64,000 bases of DNA. Origin: Mugil cephalus. Its lineage: Eukaryota; Chordata; Actinopteri; Mugiliformes; Mugilidae. The stretch lies in NCBI RefSeq assembly GCF_022458985.1, contig NC_061773.1, positions 23,036,001 through 23,100,000 of the forward strand, written 5' to 3'. Made by a program: the position numbers and the translations under genes. The notes beneath the pieces are model-generated. The model did not search any database, was not told where the DNA came from, and worked only from the letters and a program-made list of their open reading frames with translations. Shown piece by piece: positions 37,845 to 63,776 of the stretch (the first letter of the stretch is position 1; each line of letters begins with the position of its first letter).

Positions 37845-38150
37845 CTTCAACAGGGGGTCTGCGACCCCTAGGGGGTCTGCAGAGGTACTGCAGGGGGGTC
37901 GCAAAATCTTTGGTTGATTAGACATTTTTTATACTTTTTTTTTAATTTTCCCCCACAAATTTAAATACTTTAATCTTGAAATACATATTAATGTATAACA
38001 TATTTTAGTAAAAGGATAAGGGATAGCTTAAAATTGAATGCAAAATTTTAATAATAATGTATATTTATAAATAGCTCTAAGCCGAGTTTAATATAGAACA
38101 CATATAGTGGGGAGGGGGTCCCTACTTAATCTCTCCATCAGTTTGGTTTT
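37845..38150. mobile_element. hAT-like element, GGTCTTCAAC family, truncated
   Basis: Starts with ATAGGTCTTCAACAGGGGG and contains GCAAAATCTTTGGTTGATTA and the block ending in CTACTTAATCTCTCCATCAG, as in the complete copy at 49148. Its middle is deleted. No coding capacity. Confidence 0.65.
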
Positions 38151-38686
38151 AAAAATACATGATGTTGTTTGTCTGTTAATAGAGGGAGGGACATAAGAAT
38201 TCAAGCTAGCACGCCATTGGCTACTAAATTACTATACGCCCCCTTGTGCAGGATGAGTCATCAGAATGTATTCCAGGACATTATGAACTCCAAAATCTCT
38301 TACATGGGTATTACACAACACAAAACACCTTTTAGTTTTATAAATATGTTGTACAGCGTCATATACGGTAGGTGACATGTAAAAAAGAAAGCAACATACA
38401 GATGTATAATACATCGAAAGCAATATACACCAATATATTTGATTTCATGGGTACAATATTTCATGAGTTGTGTTAGTAATTCCCAGTTCGGTCCCGAATA
38501 TTTGCTGCAAGAAAATGAGGTCAACAGTTTAGTCGAGGCTTATATGAAGCCTTTAATCTCCCAAACTGCCTCCTGAATTTACCTGAATCACACTCAAACA
38601 TTACTCTCAAAATAATGTACGACCGACAGCGGCGCCCAGAAGGAACTCGTGGACTGTGTTAATATTTGCACCTTTTGCTGTAGCCA

Positions 38687-40081
38687 TCACGAGGAGGAAT
38701 TTGAGATATGCCTCAGGGTTTGTCTCACCCGGACAAACTCCGGTACATTCTTCAGACGCTCACTCCTCTTCTTCTCCTCCAGCTCGTACTGAAACATAGA
38801 AGACATCCATGTTCAGGCACGACAAGCTGCAGGTTTTTTTTTGTTTGTTTTTTTAACTCATGTGCTTACAACTTGTATTCTCTGCTGCCTTGTGCGTAGC
38901 TTCAGCTCTAGGTCAGAGGGAGGGAGCAGAGCCAGCTCCCTCCGCTTGTGCAGCTCCCTCTGTTTGTGTTCCAGGACACTCTGTAGCTCTGGCTTTCGTC
39001 GTGGCAGCACACCACTAAGGACACAAGAAAATACGATAAAACCATAAAATAAAACAAGTTCCTTGGAGTGCTCTCCGCCGAGAAATGCACATAGATTAGA
39101 ACATGGGCCTTCAACTGGAGGTCTTTTAATTTCCATTCCTTGAAATACACATTAACATGGAAACAACATATTTTAGTAAGCATATTACATTATACCTATT
39201 ACATGCTGACTCTGTCAGGTTCTGCACAACTGGCTGATATCCTATTCAGTCTCCAGGTGAAATCACAGACCACACTGTTTAAATACACAGGTATTTTTAG
39301 GTTTACAGAAGTTGCACGGCCACCATACTGTTGCACATGTTCAAAATAAATTTTAAAAAAAATGAATATTTGAACCTGTGTATTATTTGAATAGTTTAAT
39401 ATTGAATGCAAATATGATAATCATAATGTATAGATAGGGGGTTCCTACTTAATCTCTCATCAGTTTGGGGTTCTTGACCTGAAAGATCATTGATTGTTTT
39501 GCTTCTGTATAAAGTTCCTTTGACCGTGTTGTAGTTGTAAACATAATTTCTGCTTTCTCAGCCACGAGAGTGACAAAACTCCCCTGTTGAGAGATCAGTA
39601 GTGATCTCCAGTCGGGTGTTGTGCCTTTAACTCGATTAGTGTTAAACACGACCCAAGCATGTTGCTTATCCCCGGCCACCTCCCAGGTCAACAGCATTGC
39701 TGAATCCTAAGAGGATTCAGCGACTGAGTAAGGGGACAATTCAAATGCTGACCTGGAGAAATATTTCCTCTTTCTGAGGGAAATTTACTACACATACTTT
39801 CCCCCCGAAAAACAAACAAAAAAATAAAAAAATAAAATAGAACTAGTAAATAAAGAAAGATTCTCAGACATTTAACTTCCTGCTAATGTCACGTGTGTGC
39901 CCCCTGCAGCTTTTTGTGACCTGATCACGGACTAACAGGTACAGAACTCTGTGTTTTCTCACCGCCTGTGACAGAACAGCAGCTCTTCATGAAGAGCCCG
40001 GCGTTGGTGGGACGCCAGGACGGGATTTGGAAGCTTCCTGGGTTTGATGAGGTCAGCATCCTCCTGTTGTTGATTTTCCAT
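38687..40081 (-). CDS. FAM107-family protein (121 aa)
   Basis: Small coiled-coil protein of the FAM107 family (FAM107A/DRR1 and FAM107B); FAM107A is known to bind actin. Exons on the minus strand are 39963-40081, 38870-39014 and 38687-38788, with matching phases and 121 residues. Family signatures are DLIKPRKLPNPV, ALHEELL, RKPELQSVLEHKQRE, LELKLRTRQQRI and PEFVRVRQTLR. It is shorter and more divergent than FAM107A (about 144) and FAM107B (about 131), so the paralog is not assigned. The ATG at 40081 is preferred; an in-frame ATG 21 bases upstream (MLPCRQV) is possible. Likely leader exons at about 40322-40355 and from 40929 upward carry an upstream open frame in another frame. A teleost hAT-like copy sits just upstream of exon 38870-39014. 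Confidence 0.85.
39098..39480. mobile_element. hAT-like element, GGTCTTCAAC family
   Basis: Begins ATGGGCCTTCAACTGGAGG and ends near CAGTTTGGGGTTCTTGACCTG. It shares internal phrases (GACTCTGTCAGGTTCTG, ACGGCCACCATACTGTTGCA) with 49148-49972. It lies in the first coding intron of the FAM107-family gene. Confidence 0.65.
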
Positions 40082-41124
40082 CACCTGGCGACATGGGAGC
40101 ATCCAGCCGTGGTGTCTGTCTGATACACATGAATAAAACCCGGCGTATCTCAGTAACCGGAGCTCACGCTCGCAGAAAAAAGATCGTCATCGGCTCAAAT
40201 AAATTCAGATAATAATCATGACAGCAGCTTTTGATGGGACGGATTAAGACTTCTTGTCAGTTTATTTATTTAAATTCACTGAAGCGACATGAACTTTGAC
40301 TTATTTTCTGCTCCCATCTTACCTCTTCGGTTTCGAAGGCCCATTTTTTGTGATACCTGAAGGAAGAGCAGAAGTAAATCAGTTGCACTTCTATACAAAA
40401 ATGTGCAAATAGACACAATGTGTATGCATATATATTCAGTCATAAGCACATTTAAGTATCCATGTTGTACACTGATGCTTTTATGCAGATAAAATTAAAA
40501 GGTATTCAGCGCTTTCTTTGCATTAGTATTAAATGTATTGTATTATTGTATTGTATTAGTACAGTATTAGTTGTGCCTTCTGTTAAACAGCATATCTTCA
40601 AATAATTCAAATGAAAATCAGTAGCTGGATTACTGGACTACATGCTTAAAATGAGCCTTTATGGATTTTATTTCTCTTCTGCTCATTCATGTCAGAGCAA
40701 CAAGAAGAACAAAATTCCCAAATAAAGTAAGTGACAGCATATAACATTTGTAATTCCAAATACATACAGTAAATAAAAAGTAAACTTACTATTAATTTAA
40801 TAACAATAATAAGTTTAGAGTTTAAATCCAGGCAGAGGCGCGGACAATCAAACCCTGGTTATCTGGACACATTTTAACACATGTGCTGTGTTTCGTGTGT
40901 AAGATGAGGATAATTTGCCTGCTCTTACCTGCGTGCACTTGTAGAGTCGCATTGCCGAAGAGAGAGATGCTGAAGTCTGTCCCCACAGAGACGAGGGAAG
41001 CTCTCCGTTGTTGTCGACGTGCACGCTGAGCTGCGTCGTGCCGGATCACGACAGGTGTGCCGCACCATCCTGCGATCAAATCTCATTACCTGCGCCAAGA
41101 TCCTTTCTTCCACATTTGTTTCCT

Positions 41125-42180
41125 CCCAGGAGAGAAACTTCTGTTGTCTGCGAGCGGCATATGCAGAGATTTAGGCTAATGCCACAGGAAGGAGCCAAGT
41201 GATAACCAAACAGATACGGTGTTTGTTCGCTTCATGGTTAAATCCATCTGCCTGTGGATGATCTTTTAGATTATTCTCGGTTGTGAAGTTGCACGTCTGT
41301 TACCCAATATATTAAAAATCTGAAATAGTGGCATGACATTTTGCCTTGAAGAAGTAGAAATATAGAGATTATGTGTGTACATTTCACAACTCAGTATATC
41401 AGAGTTGTATCTGAAATATATTATGTGCATTACATTGTTATTGAAACATCTGTTTTGTCACTGATGACTAAAGTAATTACGTTCCTCTGAACCAATCTCA
41501 CTGTGCCTCTAATGACATCATGATGTTGTTTGGTTAATCAGTGATGCTAAATTGGCCATAGGTGTGAATGTGGTTGTTTCCCCTCACGACCCTCCAGGGG
41601 ACAAGCGGTTACAGAAAATTAATGAATGAATGGATGAAAAGCCTATTGTTTGCCCCTGCCAATAACTCTCCAGTATTTACTCATATCTTTACCTCTCTTC
41701 TCATCTTGTAGTTCACTGTATCATTTGAATGTGTTGTGGTTTATCAAACACAGGCCTGAACAATAAAAGAACTTGTTTAAAAATCTATAAAGGACTCTGA
41801 AGCAATATATGACTGTCTGGGCTTTTTTATTTTTTTTTTGTGGCCAGGCGGTTTGTTCCATCAGGCCCCCCCCCTGGGAACAAGGTGGGGGTGGCTCAGC
41901 TGTGTAACGGTGTCAGCTCATTGTGGTGTAGGTGGAAGCTCACTTTAATCCTCATCCTTCCCTCTGCTGCTGCCTGATGCGTGGCCAGGTTCAGGGCTGC
42001 AGCGGCGCAGACAGTATTTTGAAACAGTTTGTTAATTCGGCCCACGGGCGCTGGCTGCACACAACGCGTTTCTGATTCGTGGTGAGCTTATGGAGAAATG
42101 GCATCTAAAAGCAAACCACAAGGTCATGTTTACGGACACATCTTAGTTTTTTTCTCTTGGCTGCGTTGCACTGAAAATAT
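41125..42180. other. Intergenic, with LINE-tail repeat near 41545-41640
   Basis: The phrase ACAAGCGGTTACAGAAAAT followed by TGAATGAATGGATG is the 3' end of the same repeat family as 7713. The rest shows no gene. A C-run lies near 41866. Confidence 0.5.
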
Positions 42181-42189
42181 TGTATCGAA

Positions 42190-42665
42190 AGGCTGGACAC
42201 GTTATTGGCAGTGAGTTGGAGACTTTGTGTCGCTGGATCCATCACGGATCGTCCATCATGGACAATCCATCTCATCCACTACATCAGACTATCGAGGGGC
42301 AGCAGAGCTCATTCTCCATCAGACTGATTCAACACTTCAGGACGTCTTTCATACCCCACTCCATCCAACTTAGACAACTCCATGTTATTCACTTTAATGT
42401 ACACTATTGCACCTTACTATTATCCCTATGTATATAATATATATGCTTCTGTCTCTATTTCTTGTACATTTGCATGCTAATTCTGTTTTACTTTTACCAT
42501 TTTTATTTTATTTTACTAGATTGTTCCCTTACCTCATTTTCTAATCTTATTTTTTTTAAATCTTTTCTTACTTTTTTTACTTGTAGAGTGTAAGAGTGTT
42601 TGGTATGAGTTTGTTATGCGCAACTAAGCTACTGTGACCAAGCAATTTCCCTTGCCATGATAAAA
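42190..42665 (+). mobile_element. Degenerate LINE 3' end
   Basis: The open frame at 42180-42437 includes HPLHQTIEGQQSSFSIRLIQ and FRTSFIPHSIQLRQL, which resembles the extreme C-terminus of non-LTR retrotransposon ORF2 proteins (RSFIPxAIxL pattern). It is followed by an AT-rich tail and the phrase GTGACCAAGCAATTTCCCTT, a usual LINE 3' end. The rest of the element is absent. Confidence 0.6.
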
Positions 42666-42666
42666 G

Positions 42667-42698
42667 AAAAGAGAGAGAGAGAGGGAGGGAGAGAGAGG

Positions 42699-42731
<33 letters not shown>
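42667..42731. repeat. (GA)n microsatellite
   Basis: About 65 bases of GAGA with interspersed GGGA units, directly after the LINE 3' end. LINE tails often seed such tracts. Confidence 0.9.
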
Positions 42732-43112
42732 CAGGAAAAAAACAACGACACTCTGGCAACATTTCACAGACTAGGACTTGCTCTAAGCTGCACCTTATTT
42801 AAACCTTATTCACTTTCTCTGTATTTTTTCTGGGGGTGTTTTATTTAAGTGTATTATATATGTGCGAGGAGTCTCTGCAAAATGTCGTTATCTTCTGATT
42901 CTTGGGGGTGCTGCACATGCCTCGCTCCAGTGGGAGGCAGTAGCGGTCGCTGGGCGACAACAAAAAAATAAAGCGTAGAAGAAGAAATGTCAGCCGAGTG
43001 ACTGCGAAGCGAATCGAGATCTGAGATCTGTCTTTACTTCGAAATTTAGCATGAATTACTGATGTAGAGGAAGAAACCGTCGCATAACGTCGCCAAAGAG
43101 CAAACTGCGAAG

Positions 43113-46062
43113 ATGACAAATGGTAAGTTTGCTGCGTTTCCCCACGGGCTGAAACCGGAACATGTAAGTTAGGCTACTTGTAGGAAGGAAGGCTAGTGGA
43201 GGCTAGGCTAGCTGTAGACGTGGCCCTAGGCACCACTCTCGATCTGTCACCACATAAACAAGTGCTTCACGCCTTCTAACAACATAACATTATTTGTTTG
43301 TTGTGAGAACGGATTCACGAGCATTTTTTTTGTGCCGTAATTGGCGTAAAACTCTCCATACTCCTGTTTTTGTTTCTGCTAACTAGCTTTGCCTCGGGTG
43401 GCTAAATATTCAGGCAAACCAGAAGTTAGTCCTTAACACATCCACCCAACTCGTTTTCTCATACCACTGCTTATTTCAAGACACCAGCTTCAGATTCTTG
43501 ACATTTCTGCAAGTGCATGAAATGATTTACCTACCAGAGTCAACAGCACAGCCTGTGTTTGTTTATATTTGTATATATAGGGGAAGTTCACCATCACAGA
43601 GTAGGCTGCTGTTTAAATTCATTTAAATATCGGACTTAAAGCAGCACTTCCGTGAATATTTGTCTCAAAGTTAGACAGCACTGACATAAACTGATGATGT
43701 CATTATTTTAGAGCAGTGTTTCCCAGCTTTTCTTGAGCCGTGGCACATATTTTATATATGAGACAAAAAAATGTCACAAAAAGTATGTTTCATGACATAA
43801 TGATCATGTACCCATCATCTACGGGTGTTTTGTTTAGAGATTAAACATTTGTTAGACAGCTTTTCCCCACACACCAAGCATAATGGAGTCAGCTCGGTTG
43901 GTTCCCCAGTAAAAGTAAATCCAAAGGAAAGAGAACTTTCATTTTATTGTCTTGAGCTCAGCTTTTTTTTTTTGCTTTTTCCTTCATCTGGGTCAGAACT
44001 TTCTCCAGGACCCAGTTTAGGTTGAGTACTTGTTCTTTTCCCCTATTTATCCATCACTATCACCGCTGTCTCACTCCAAGCATCATGACTTAATCTGTGG
44101 CAGCAGGTAGATAGACATGATCTCTCATGATCTCATTATCTCTGTTTTGGAGAAAGTGTAGATTGAAACTAGTGTCCGGTGTCTTCTACAAACGTACACA
44201 TGACGCTCATGTTTAAATTACCATGAGATGAAGACGTGTACAAATATTATTTTAATACCATCATCGTCTTGGCACTGTAAATATGAACCTGTGCTACACT
44301 ACAGCAGGATGAGTCCATGCTGTCTCATACATTTAGATTCGCACCCTGGACTGGTGAGCATGTTTGAAAAAGTTGAGTGAGCTAAGTGCCACTAAGTGAC
44401 AGACATTCATCCTCTTTTAATAGTGTACTCGTTCGATGGCATCCTGGTGTTCGGGCTGCTGTTCATCTGCACTTGTGCATACCTCAAAAAGGTGCCTCGC
44501 CTCAACAACTGGCTGCTATCAGAGAAGAAAGGAGTGTGGGGCGTCTTCTACAAAGGTAAGTGTAAAGTAATGTTGACACCGGCGTGGTTCCCAACATGTC
44601 ACCAAATATGACGTTGTATATGTCTAATATGTGCAGATACAGATATAGTACAGAATGAACCGCAGATTCAAAATTCAGATTCAGGGGGCAGTTAATGTCA
44701 CACAGAGCAGAAGTTTGTCACCGAGCTACCGTCTAGTTCTGGTATGATGTCATAGAAAAATTTGAAATCCCCACCCGTGTATTATTGGGGAATATTTATT
44801 GACTCAGTCGTGCAGAACCAAATAGTTTTCACATAAATGTAAATTAAGCTTTATCAAGTCAAACACATGCTCAGTCGAGAACCTTTGGTGCTGTTTGGCT
44901 CTCAGAAACTTCTCTGTTTTCTTATCTTTCTTCAGAATCAGAGTTTTTATGGTCGCAGCTCATGACTGAAAAAAAGTGATCAGGCATTTGCATATGGACA
45001 CGAATGCTAATCAATCAGTCAATCAATATTTATAGAGCACTTTTCATACATAAAATGCAGCCTATCTTGTGAATTCAATTCAGTTTTTTGCTGGGAAACT
45101 TTTGGACCTGGCATTTATGTGTGTGGATGTTACTTAGACCCCCACTAACAACATCCTGTTACCAGACACCACAGGACGCCCTCAGAACGGCCCATGTCCA
45201 TTCTCTGATGAGTCACAACTGGTTTGGATAAAGACCTACACAATAATAGGAAGGCGGTCATAATGTTATACCTGATCGGTGTATATACAGATACGGTTTT
45301 GTCTTGCAGCAGAGCAGATGGGTACACCCACACTAACAACCATCTGTTCTTGTGCTGCAGCCTCTGGGGCCTTCCAGTAGTTACTCTTCATTGGAAGCTG
45401 CACTTTATTTTGTAGGAATGTCACTGGTGGGCAGAATAAAGGGGTCTGCAGAGACCTTTAGATGGAGAGGTCTTCAGTCACTTTACACATAGTAAATTTA
45501 AGGCACAGACCTACATATTTGATGTGCATATACAGTAGCTTGCAGGACTGTCTCTAAATATCATCATCATCTTAAAGATCGCTGGTTATGTGGTTCCCTA
45601 ATTATTTAATCTCATTAATTTTTAACGGCCGTCTCAGACAAGAAGAAGTCATTTGCATATATGAAGTAGTTTATGCAAAAACTACTATGAAATACTACGT
45701 GTCACTTTCGTTCAGCTGCACTACTGAGCTCCCATGTTAATATTAAATAAAAAGGGAAATTTCACTGCACATGTGAAAATGGAAAAATGCATAATTCTCA
45801 CGAGGAATGTGGTCTTTGATACGACTTAGTTAATTAATTATATATTGTTTACTGATTTTCTGTCCTTCCCTGGAGTAGAGACAAACTTTGGAAGAGAACG
45901 TTGCATAAATTACAAAAGTGTTACACATCTGTTCATAATATTATTGACCTGTAACCTTCACCTCATCTCTCCCGCTTAGCTGCAATAATTGGGACGAGGC
46001 TTCACATCCCCGTGGCCGTGTCCTGCTTGACCATGGCCTTCTACGTCGTCTTCTTGAAATGA
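43113..46062 (+). CDS. tmem167b: Transmembrane protein 167B / Kish-B (74 aa)
   Basis: Small conserved membrane protein of the Kish family, linked in other animals to the Golgi and secretory pathway. Exons are 43113-43122 (ten bases: ATG ACA AAT G), 44424-44555 and 45980-46062, with clean GT-AG borders, giving 74 residues, the same as the human protein. The sequence runs [19 protein letters not shown], then [12 protein letters not shown] and [10 protein letters not shown], and ends AFYVVFLK; the two hydrophobic segments flank a basic loop. The tiny first coding exon is a family trait that hides it from simple open-frame scans. A 1.7 kb 3' UTR may end at the AATAAA at 47782-47787. The upstream GC-richer region around 42960-43110 is the likely promoter. 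Confidence 0.96.
45008..45062. repeat. Fish TTTATAGAGCAC-type repeat fragment
   Basis: CAATCAATATTTATAGAGCAC with the following TTTTCATACA resembles the ends of a widespread teleost repeat. It lies in intron 2 of tmem167b. Only this end is recognised. Confidence 0.45.
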
Positions 46063-47844
46063 GAGTCGGACTGGACCTCGAGGGGACCGGATGGGCGCGG
46101 GCGGTGGATGGACTCACCTACGTTGCCACACGTTAATCCTCGTTGCGGGACACCACTTGGATTATGTGATGGATGAAACCCCACTGGGCCTGTGTGAACC
46201 CAATGCGAAAGCCAAGCCAGTGCTGCCCCCATTCGATGTGTGGGTGCATTACTCCTTCTTTAATAACACGTGTGCACTACAGACTTGAAGGGCATCGTAA
46301 ATCTACTCCGCAGCCCACGACGGAGAGAACCACCCGGTTAACATGTCGTCATTCTGTTGTTGATCAATACCGTTTGTTGTCCTTCCACACCACATAATTT
46401 ATATTGAAGGATGCAGAAAATCAAAGGGCAGTGCGTGCATTATACCATATATGTGTATATGACACAATATTAGCCTAGCTTGTATATATGTGTGGAAAAA
46501 AAATTATACAGATTTGCTATAGTTCATGTTTGGTCCAACCTGCTCCCAGCTGTGCTATTTTCTTCTTTGAATGGTGGAGGGAAAGATGAACAAAGCTAAT
46601 ATATAAAGGTGTCCTTGTGTACACTATTTTCTTTCCTTAACAGTGCTGTCTGTCATCTCTTAAGCTTTTTTTTTTTTTTTTTTAGATTTGAATTTCACAT
46701 TTTGTACAGGGGTATGTTGTATATATTTTGTCATCCAAACGTACAACAGATAACATGTTTTTATTGAACGGCAAGTCAGAAAGTTCCGTCAGGACTGTGT
46801 CACAGAGACGAGAGTAATAACTTCAGTCGAGGAAATTGGACGTCTTGGATTTTAAAACCAATGCTAAACAGGGACGGTGCTTCTCTTGCCATTTTATCTA
46901 ATGCGTACTGTTATCCTGACTTTAATTCTGAGACATTATTTGTATTATTAAAAGAAGAAATGGTTGGTTTTTTTTTTTTTTGGAGGGGATGCGATGCAAT
47001 TTTGACTAAAATGTTGATCATACAGTGTCTGTGGTTTTTGTCTTTATGTACGACCTAAGTTTCAGTGCATATAAAACATTCAGTTCGGACTCTTTCAAGA
47101 GTTTCATAGTTTTGGCTTTAGATAATTTCGATGGCCTATAAGATGATCCAAGTCTTGTATGGGGATACATGTTGATTAGCATTACTCATCTAGGTAGTTC
47201 AAACCAACTTGAGCTTCCTGAAGTCACAAGCTGTTTTCATACTTGTTTTAAGTTATAAAAGACAGAACTGACGTGGTCAAAACTCCAGCAACACTGGAGA
47301 AACTTTATTGGGCTGTGTTTTCCTAAAATTGTGCCATTTATTATTGATGTAGCTGGAGTTGTGACCACTTCACACCGTTCTCTCCCTCCTCCATTCACCA
47401 AGTAGATGATGTTGCACCAGTGTTGACAAAATTTCAAACTCCACTTCTACAAAAGACTGGTTTCTATATATATACATATTTTAAAGTTTTAGGCTATTTC
47501 TGTAGCAACACAGGTCTCATGTCAGAGTATACCAACAAAATACAGCAGCTATCATTTTCACCACTCGCGCCTTCCGAAAGTCCGCTACAGAAAACCCCCC
47601 AGAGAAATCCCCACGGCAAGATTCTGCCCCGGCATGCTTCATGGTGGGCACCGCATGTGGCTGCTGATGTCAACTTTTGGACTTCCGCCAAGCTCAGCTT
47701 GCCACATATTTATTTTCGTGTTCCCCAACAAGCATCATCTGGTGAAGCATGTTGAGTTTTATGTGCGTCTCCATGTCATCCAATAAAATCTCTGCTTTTT
47801 TTCATACATGCCGTAGGTTATTGGTGGCTTCTGCTTCCTTTTAG

Positions 47845-48130
47845 TCCATAGGTCTTCAACAGGGGGTCCATGTAGGTACTGCAGGGAGGGTCGCAAAAAT
47901 ATTGAGTTAATAACACATTAATTATACTTTTTTTAAATTTCCAGCACAGCCACCCTACTGTTTCACGTTTGAAATAAAAAAAAATACATATATATTTGGA
48001 CCTGTGTATTATTTGAATAGCTTAATATTGAATGCAAAATGAAAATGATGTGTTTTTATAAATAGCACTAGACTGAGTTTAATATGAACACATATAGTAG
48101 ATAAGGGGATCCTACTTAATCTCTCCCCTT
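47845..48130. mobile_element. hAT-like element, GGTCTTCAAC family, truncated
   Basis: Begins ATAGGTCTTCAACAGGGGG and ends near CTACTTAATCTCTCCCC. It is another internally deleted copy, located just after the tmem167b polyadenylation signal. Confidence 0.65.
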
Positions 48131-48683
48131 CTCACAAACAGTTTAAAAATAAACTTACTGTATAGACATTTAATGCTTTTATGCATTTATGCTCTGGCAG
48201 GTTTCAGAGTGACTGTTAATTCTTTTCAAAAGGTGCTATGAATAATGCGGATGATAGCTCTGTTTAAGAAAGTAATGTCAGTGTGATCGTGACTCAACAC
48301 CTTTAAAACCAGAACATTGAAACAGAAAGCTGCTAAATTGAGCCCACATTCTTTGATTTCATCATTTCATGTATACTGATCCGATGCTTCTCATGCTATA
48401 ATGTGAAAGTTTGAACCACAGTGGGAGAGTTTTTTTTTTTCTCAGCATTTACTTGCAAAAGTCAGACCGACCGATAAGGTTTCTTTGACCTGCCAGTGTA
48501 ATCAAATTGGAGCAACTTGTCACACCGTAATGACACATGGAAGGTTTCCAAGAACAAACATATTCTAGTGGCCCCCAAATGAATGGCTGAAAACTGTACT
48601 TGTACTGTATCAGTAAGGACCATTTAAATTTGAAATTTGAAGTATGAAAAAGTTACTGATTGTAAGTACTCAGATATAATACA

Positions 48684-49012
48684 CCAGGATTGTCAAACGC
48701 ATTTTAGTTTGGGGGCCACATACAGAACAAATTTGATCTCAAGTGGGCTGAACCGGTAAGATAACAGAATAATAACCGATAAGTAATGACAAACTCCTTG
48801 TTTAAGTGCCAAGAATACCAAGTGAATTAGAAGAATGTTTACATTTAATAAATTATCCTTTGGGCACATTGCTTTCTGCTGATTAGTCCTGGGTCTCAGT
48901 GTTGTGTTCTGTCCACTTATCTGACAGATTAGGAAAGGGAGTTATTCTGAAAAATTGCAATCTTCTATGTAATATTCCCATTTTGCAAATTCCTGCCAAG
49001 GACAGATTAGAC
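48684..49012. mobile_element. hAT-like MITE remnant (GTGTCAAAC family)
   Basis: Starts near CCAGGATTGTCAAACGCATT and contains the TAACAGAATAATAACCGATA block shared with 32196 and 49013. The right end is not seen; a second member of the same family begins directly at 49013. Confidence 0.6.
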
Positions 49013-50213
49013 CAGGGGTGTCAAACTCATTTTAGTTCAGTGGGGCCACATACAGTGAGTTTGATCTCATGGTGGCCGAATCAGTAACACAACGACGTAT
49101 TAACATATAAATAATGACAATTACAAATGTTTCTCTTTGTTTTAGTGCAGGGGTCTTCAACGTTTTACAGGTCAAGGACCACAGACTTATGGAGATTAAG
49201 CAGGGACTCCCTACCCGCTATATGTGTTCTATATTAAACTAGGCCTAATGCTATTTATAAATATACATTATTTGTTGTCATTTTGCATTCAATATTAAGC
49301 TAATGAAATAATACACTGGTTCAAATATTCATTTGGTTTATTTAAAACATGCAATAGTATGGTGGCCGTGCAACTGGCATAAACATACATATAACTGTAT
49401 GTATATATAGATGGATAAATGCGTTTTTCTCCTTGAGTTGTTTTACTGATCTACTGATCCACTCTCCAGTCCGGTAGGGGGCAGTATTGCATTTTCACCT
49501 ATGTGAAGGACTGTGTTAAATAAATTATTAAATCCATTTTGGCCTCACTAGTTGACTGATGAAAGCGAGTTGCAGTTAGTTTCTCTTCTGCTAATATTGC
49601 TTCTGGATTTCACAAGGGGACTGAACAGGCTCTCGGCCAATTGCAGGGAACCTGACAGAGTCAGGGTAATATGCGGCCTCATGATTGGCTCAGCAGCGAT
49701 AGGGGCGGGGCCTACTGTGCACAGGAGGCTTTTAGAGGTCACTGTTGAGACAGTTCCTGCATCGCTGAATGAGTAAAGTACAGAAAGATGACGTCTTCAC
49801 CCTTCATTTATCCCTTAACTAAAATATGCTGCATTCATGTTCATGTATATTTAAAGAAATTTAAATTTGTGGGCGAAAATTAAAAGAAATATATATATAT
49901 AAATGTCTAATCAACCAAAGATTTTGCGACCTCCCTGCAGTACGTCCGCGGACCCCCTGTTGAAGACCCATGTTTGAGTGCAAGGAAGTACATTATACAA
50001 ATGTTTACATTTAACGAAGAAAAAATTCTGTATAGTTTAGGTCGCAGTGCTGTATGTCCAACAACTCTTGTTAAAATCTGTGTGAACCCTAGGAATAGCA
50101 GTATTGGGGGGAAAACATTGCAGTTAATGTCTTCAATATAATTTTTGCACTTTGCAGATTAGACCCTGTGGTAGGCTGGTTTTAGCCCACAGGCTGTATA
50201 TTTGACACCTGTG
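49013..50213. mobile_element. hAT-like element containing a nested hAT-like element
   Basis: Ends are CAGGGGTGTCAAAC and, inverted, CACAGGTGTCAAAT. Flanks GATTAGAC (49005-49012) and TAATAGAC (50214-50221) look like an 8-base target duplication with two mismatches. It is interrupted by a second element at 49148-49972. Neither has a transposase. Confidence 0.72.
49148..49972. mobile_element. Nested hAT-like element, GGTCTTCAAC family, near full length
   Basis: Element of 825 bases with ends CAGGGGTCTTCAAC and, inverted, CATGGGTCTTCAAC. The host bases TTTTAGTG (49140-49147) and TTTGAGTG (49973-49980) form an 8-base target duplication with one mismatch. It is inside the element at 49013-50213. 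This is the best-preserved member of a family with at least five copies in the window. Confidence 0.78.
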
Positions 50214-50502
50214 TAATAGACACATGTGTTGTTCTTTCGTCATATCGTTGTTATATTGCGTTAATGCCCTGCTGATGGTAATTTCCAGTCGGGTATCTTC
50301 CACTAAACCCTGCTTAATCGCGTCTGAACCAAGTTTAAACAGATATAACGTGACTGACGGAGGGAGATTCCCACTCGTGTCCACAGCACGGGCGGGATAG
50401 CCCCTGGTTTCCCAACAGCCGCCGACCTCTCGCGAGAAAACCACTCATTATTATTATTGTTATTATTGGTACCTTATGATTGGTACTACTGGCAGCGCGC
50501 GG

Positions 50503-50510
50503 TGACGTCA
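50503..50510. promoter_or_regulatory. mapk14: Perfect CRE (TGACGTCA) in mapk14 promoter
   Basis: The palindrome TGACGTCA, followed two bases later by a second half-like TGACGTGC, lies about 400 bases upstream of the mapk14 start codon in a CpG-rich stretch. An ATTGG box is at about 50480. CREB/ATF binding is inferred from the motif. Confidence 0.6.
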
Positions 50511-50613
50511 GTGACGTGCGCGTTCGCGTTTCCGCGCACCCATCAAAGCGGAGAAGAGAGAGGACAGGGGCGAAGAATCCAGCGAAATCCAGAGCCAGCT
50601 TCCTGAACCCTGA

Positions 50614-63776
<13,163 letters not shown>

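Noticed and set aside
42657-42848. Glu/Arg-rich open frame
   Set aside because: It is a translation of the (GA)n microsatellite.
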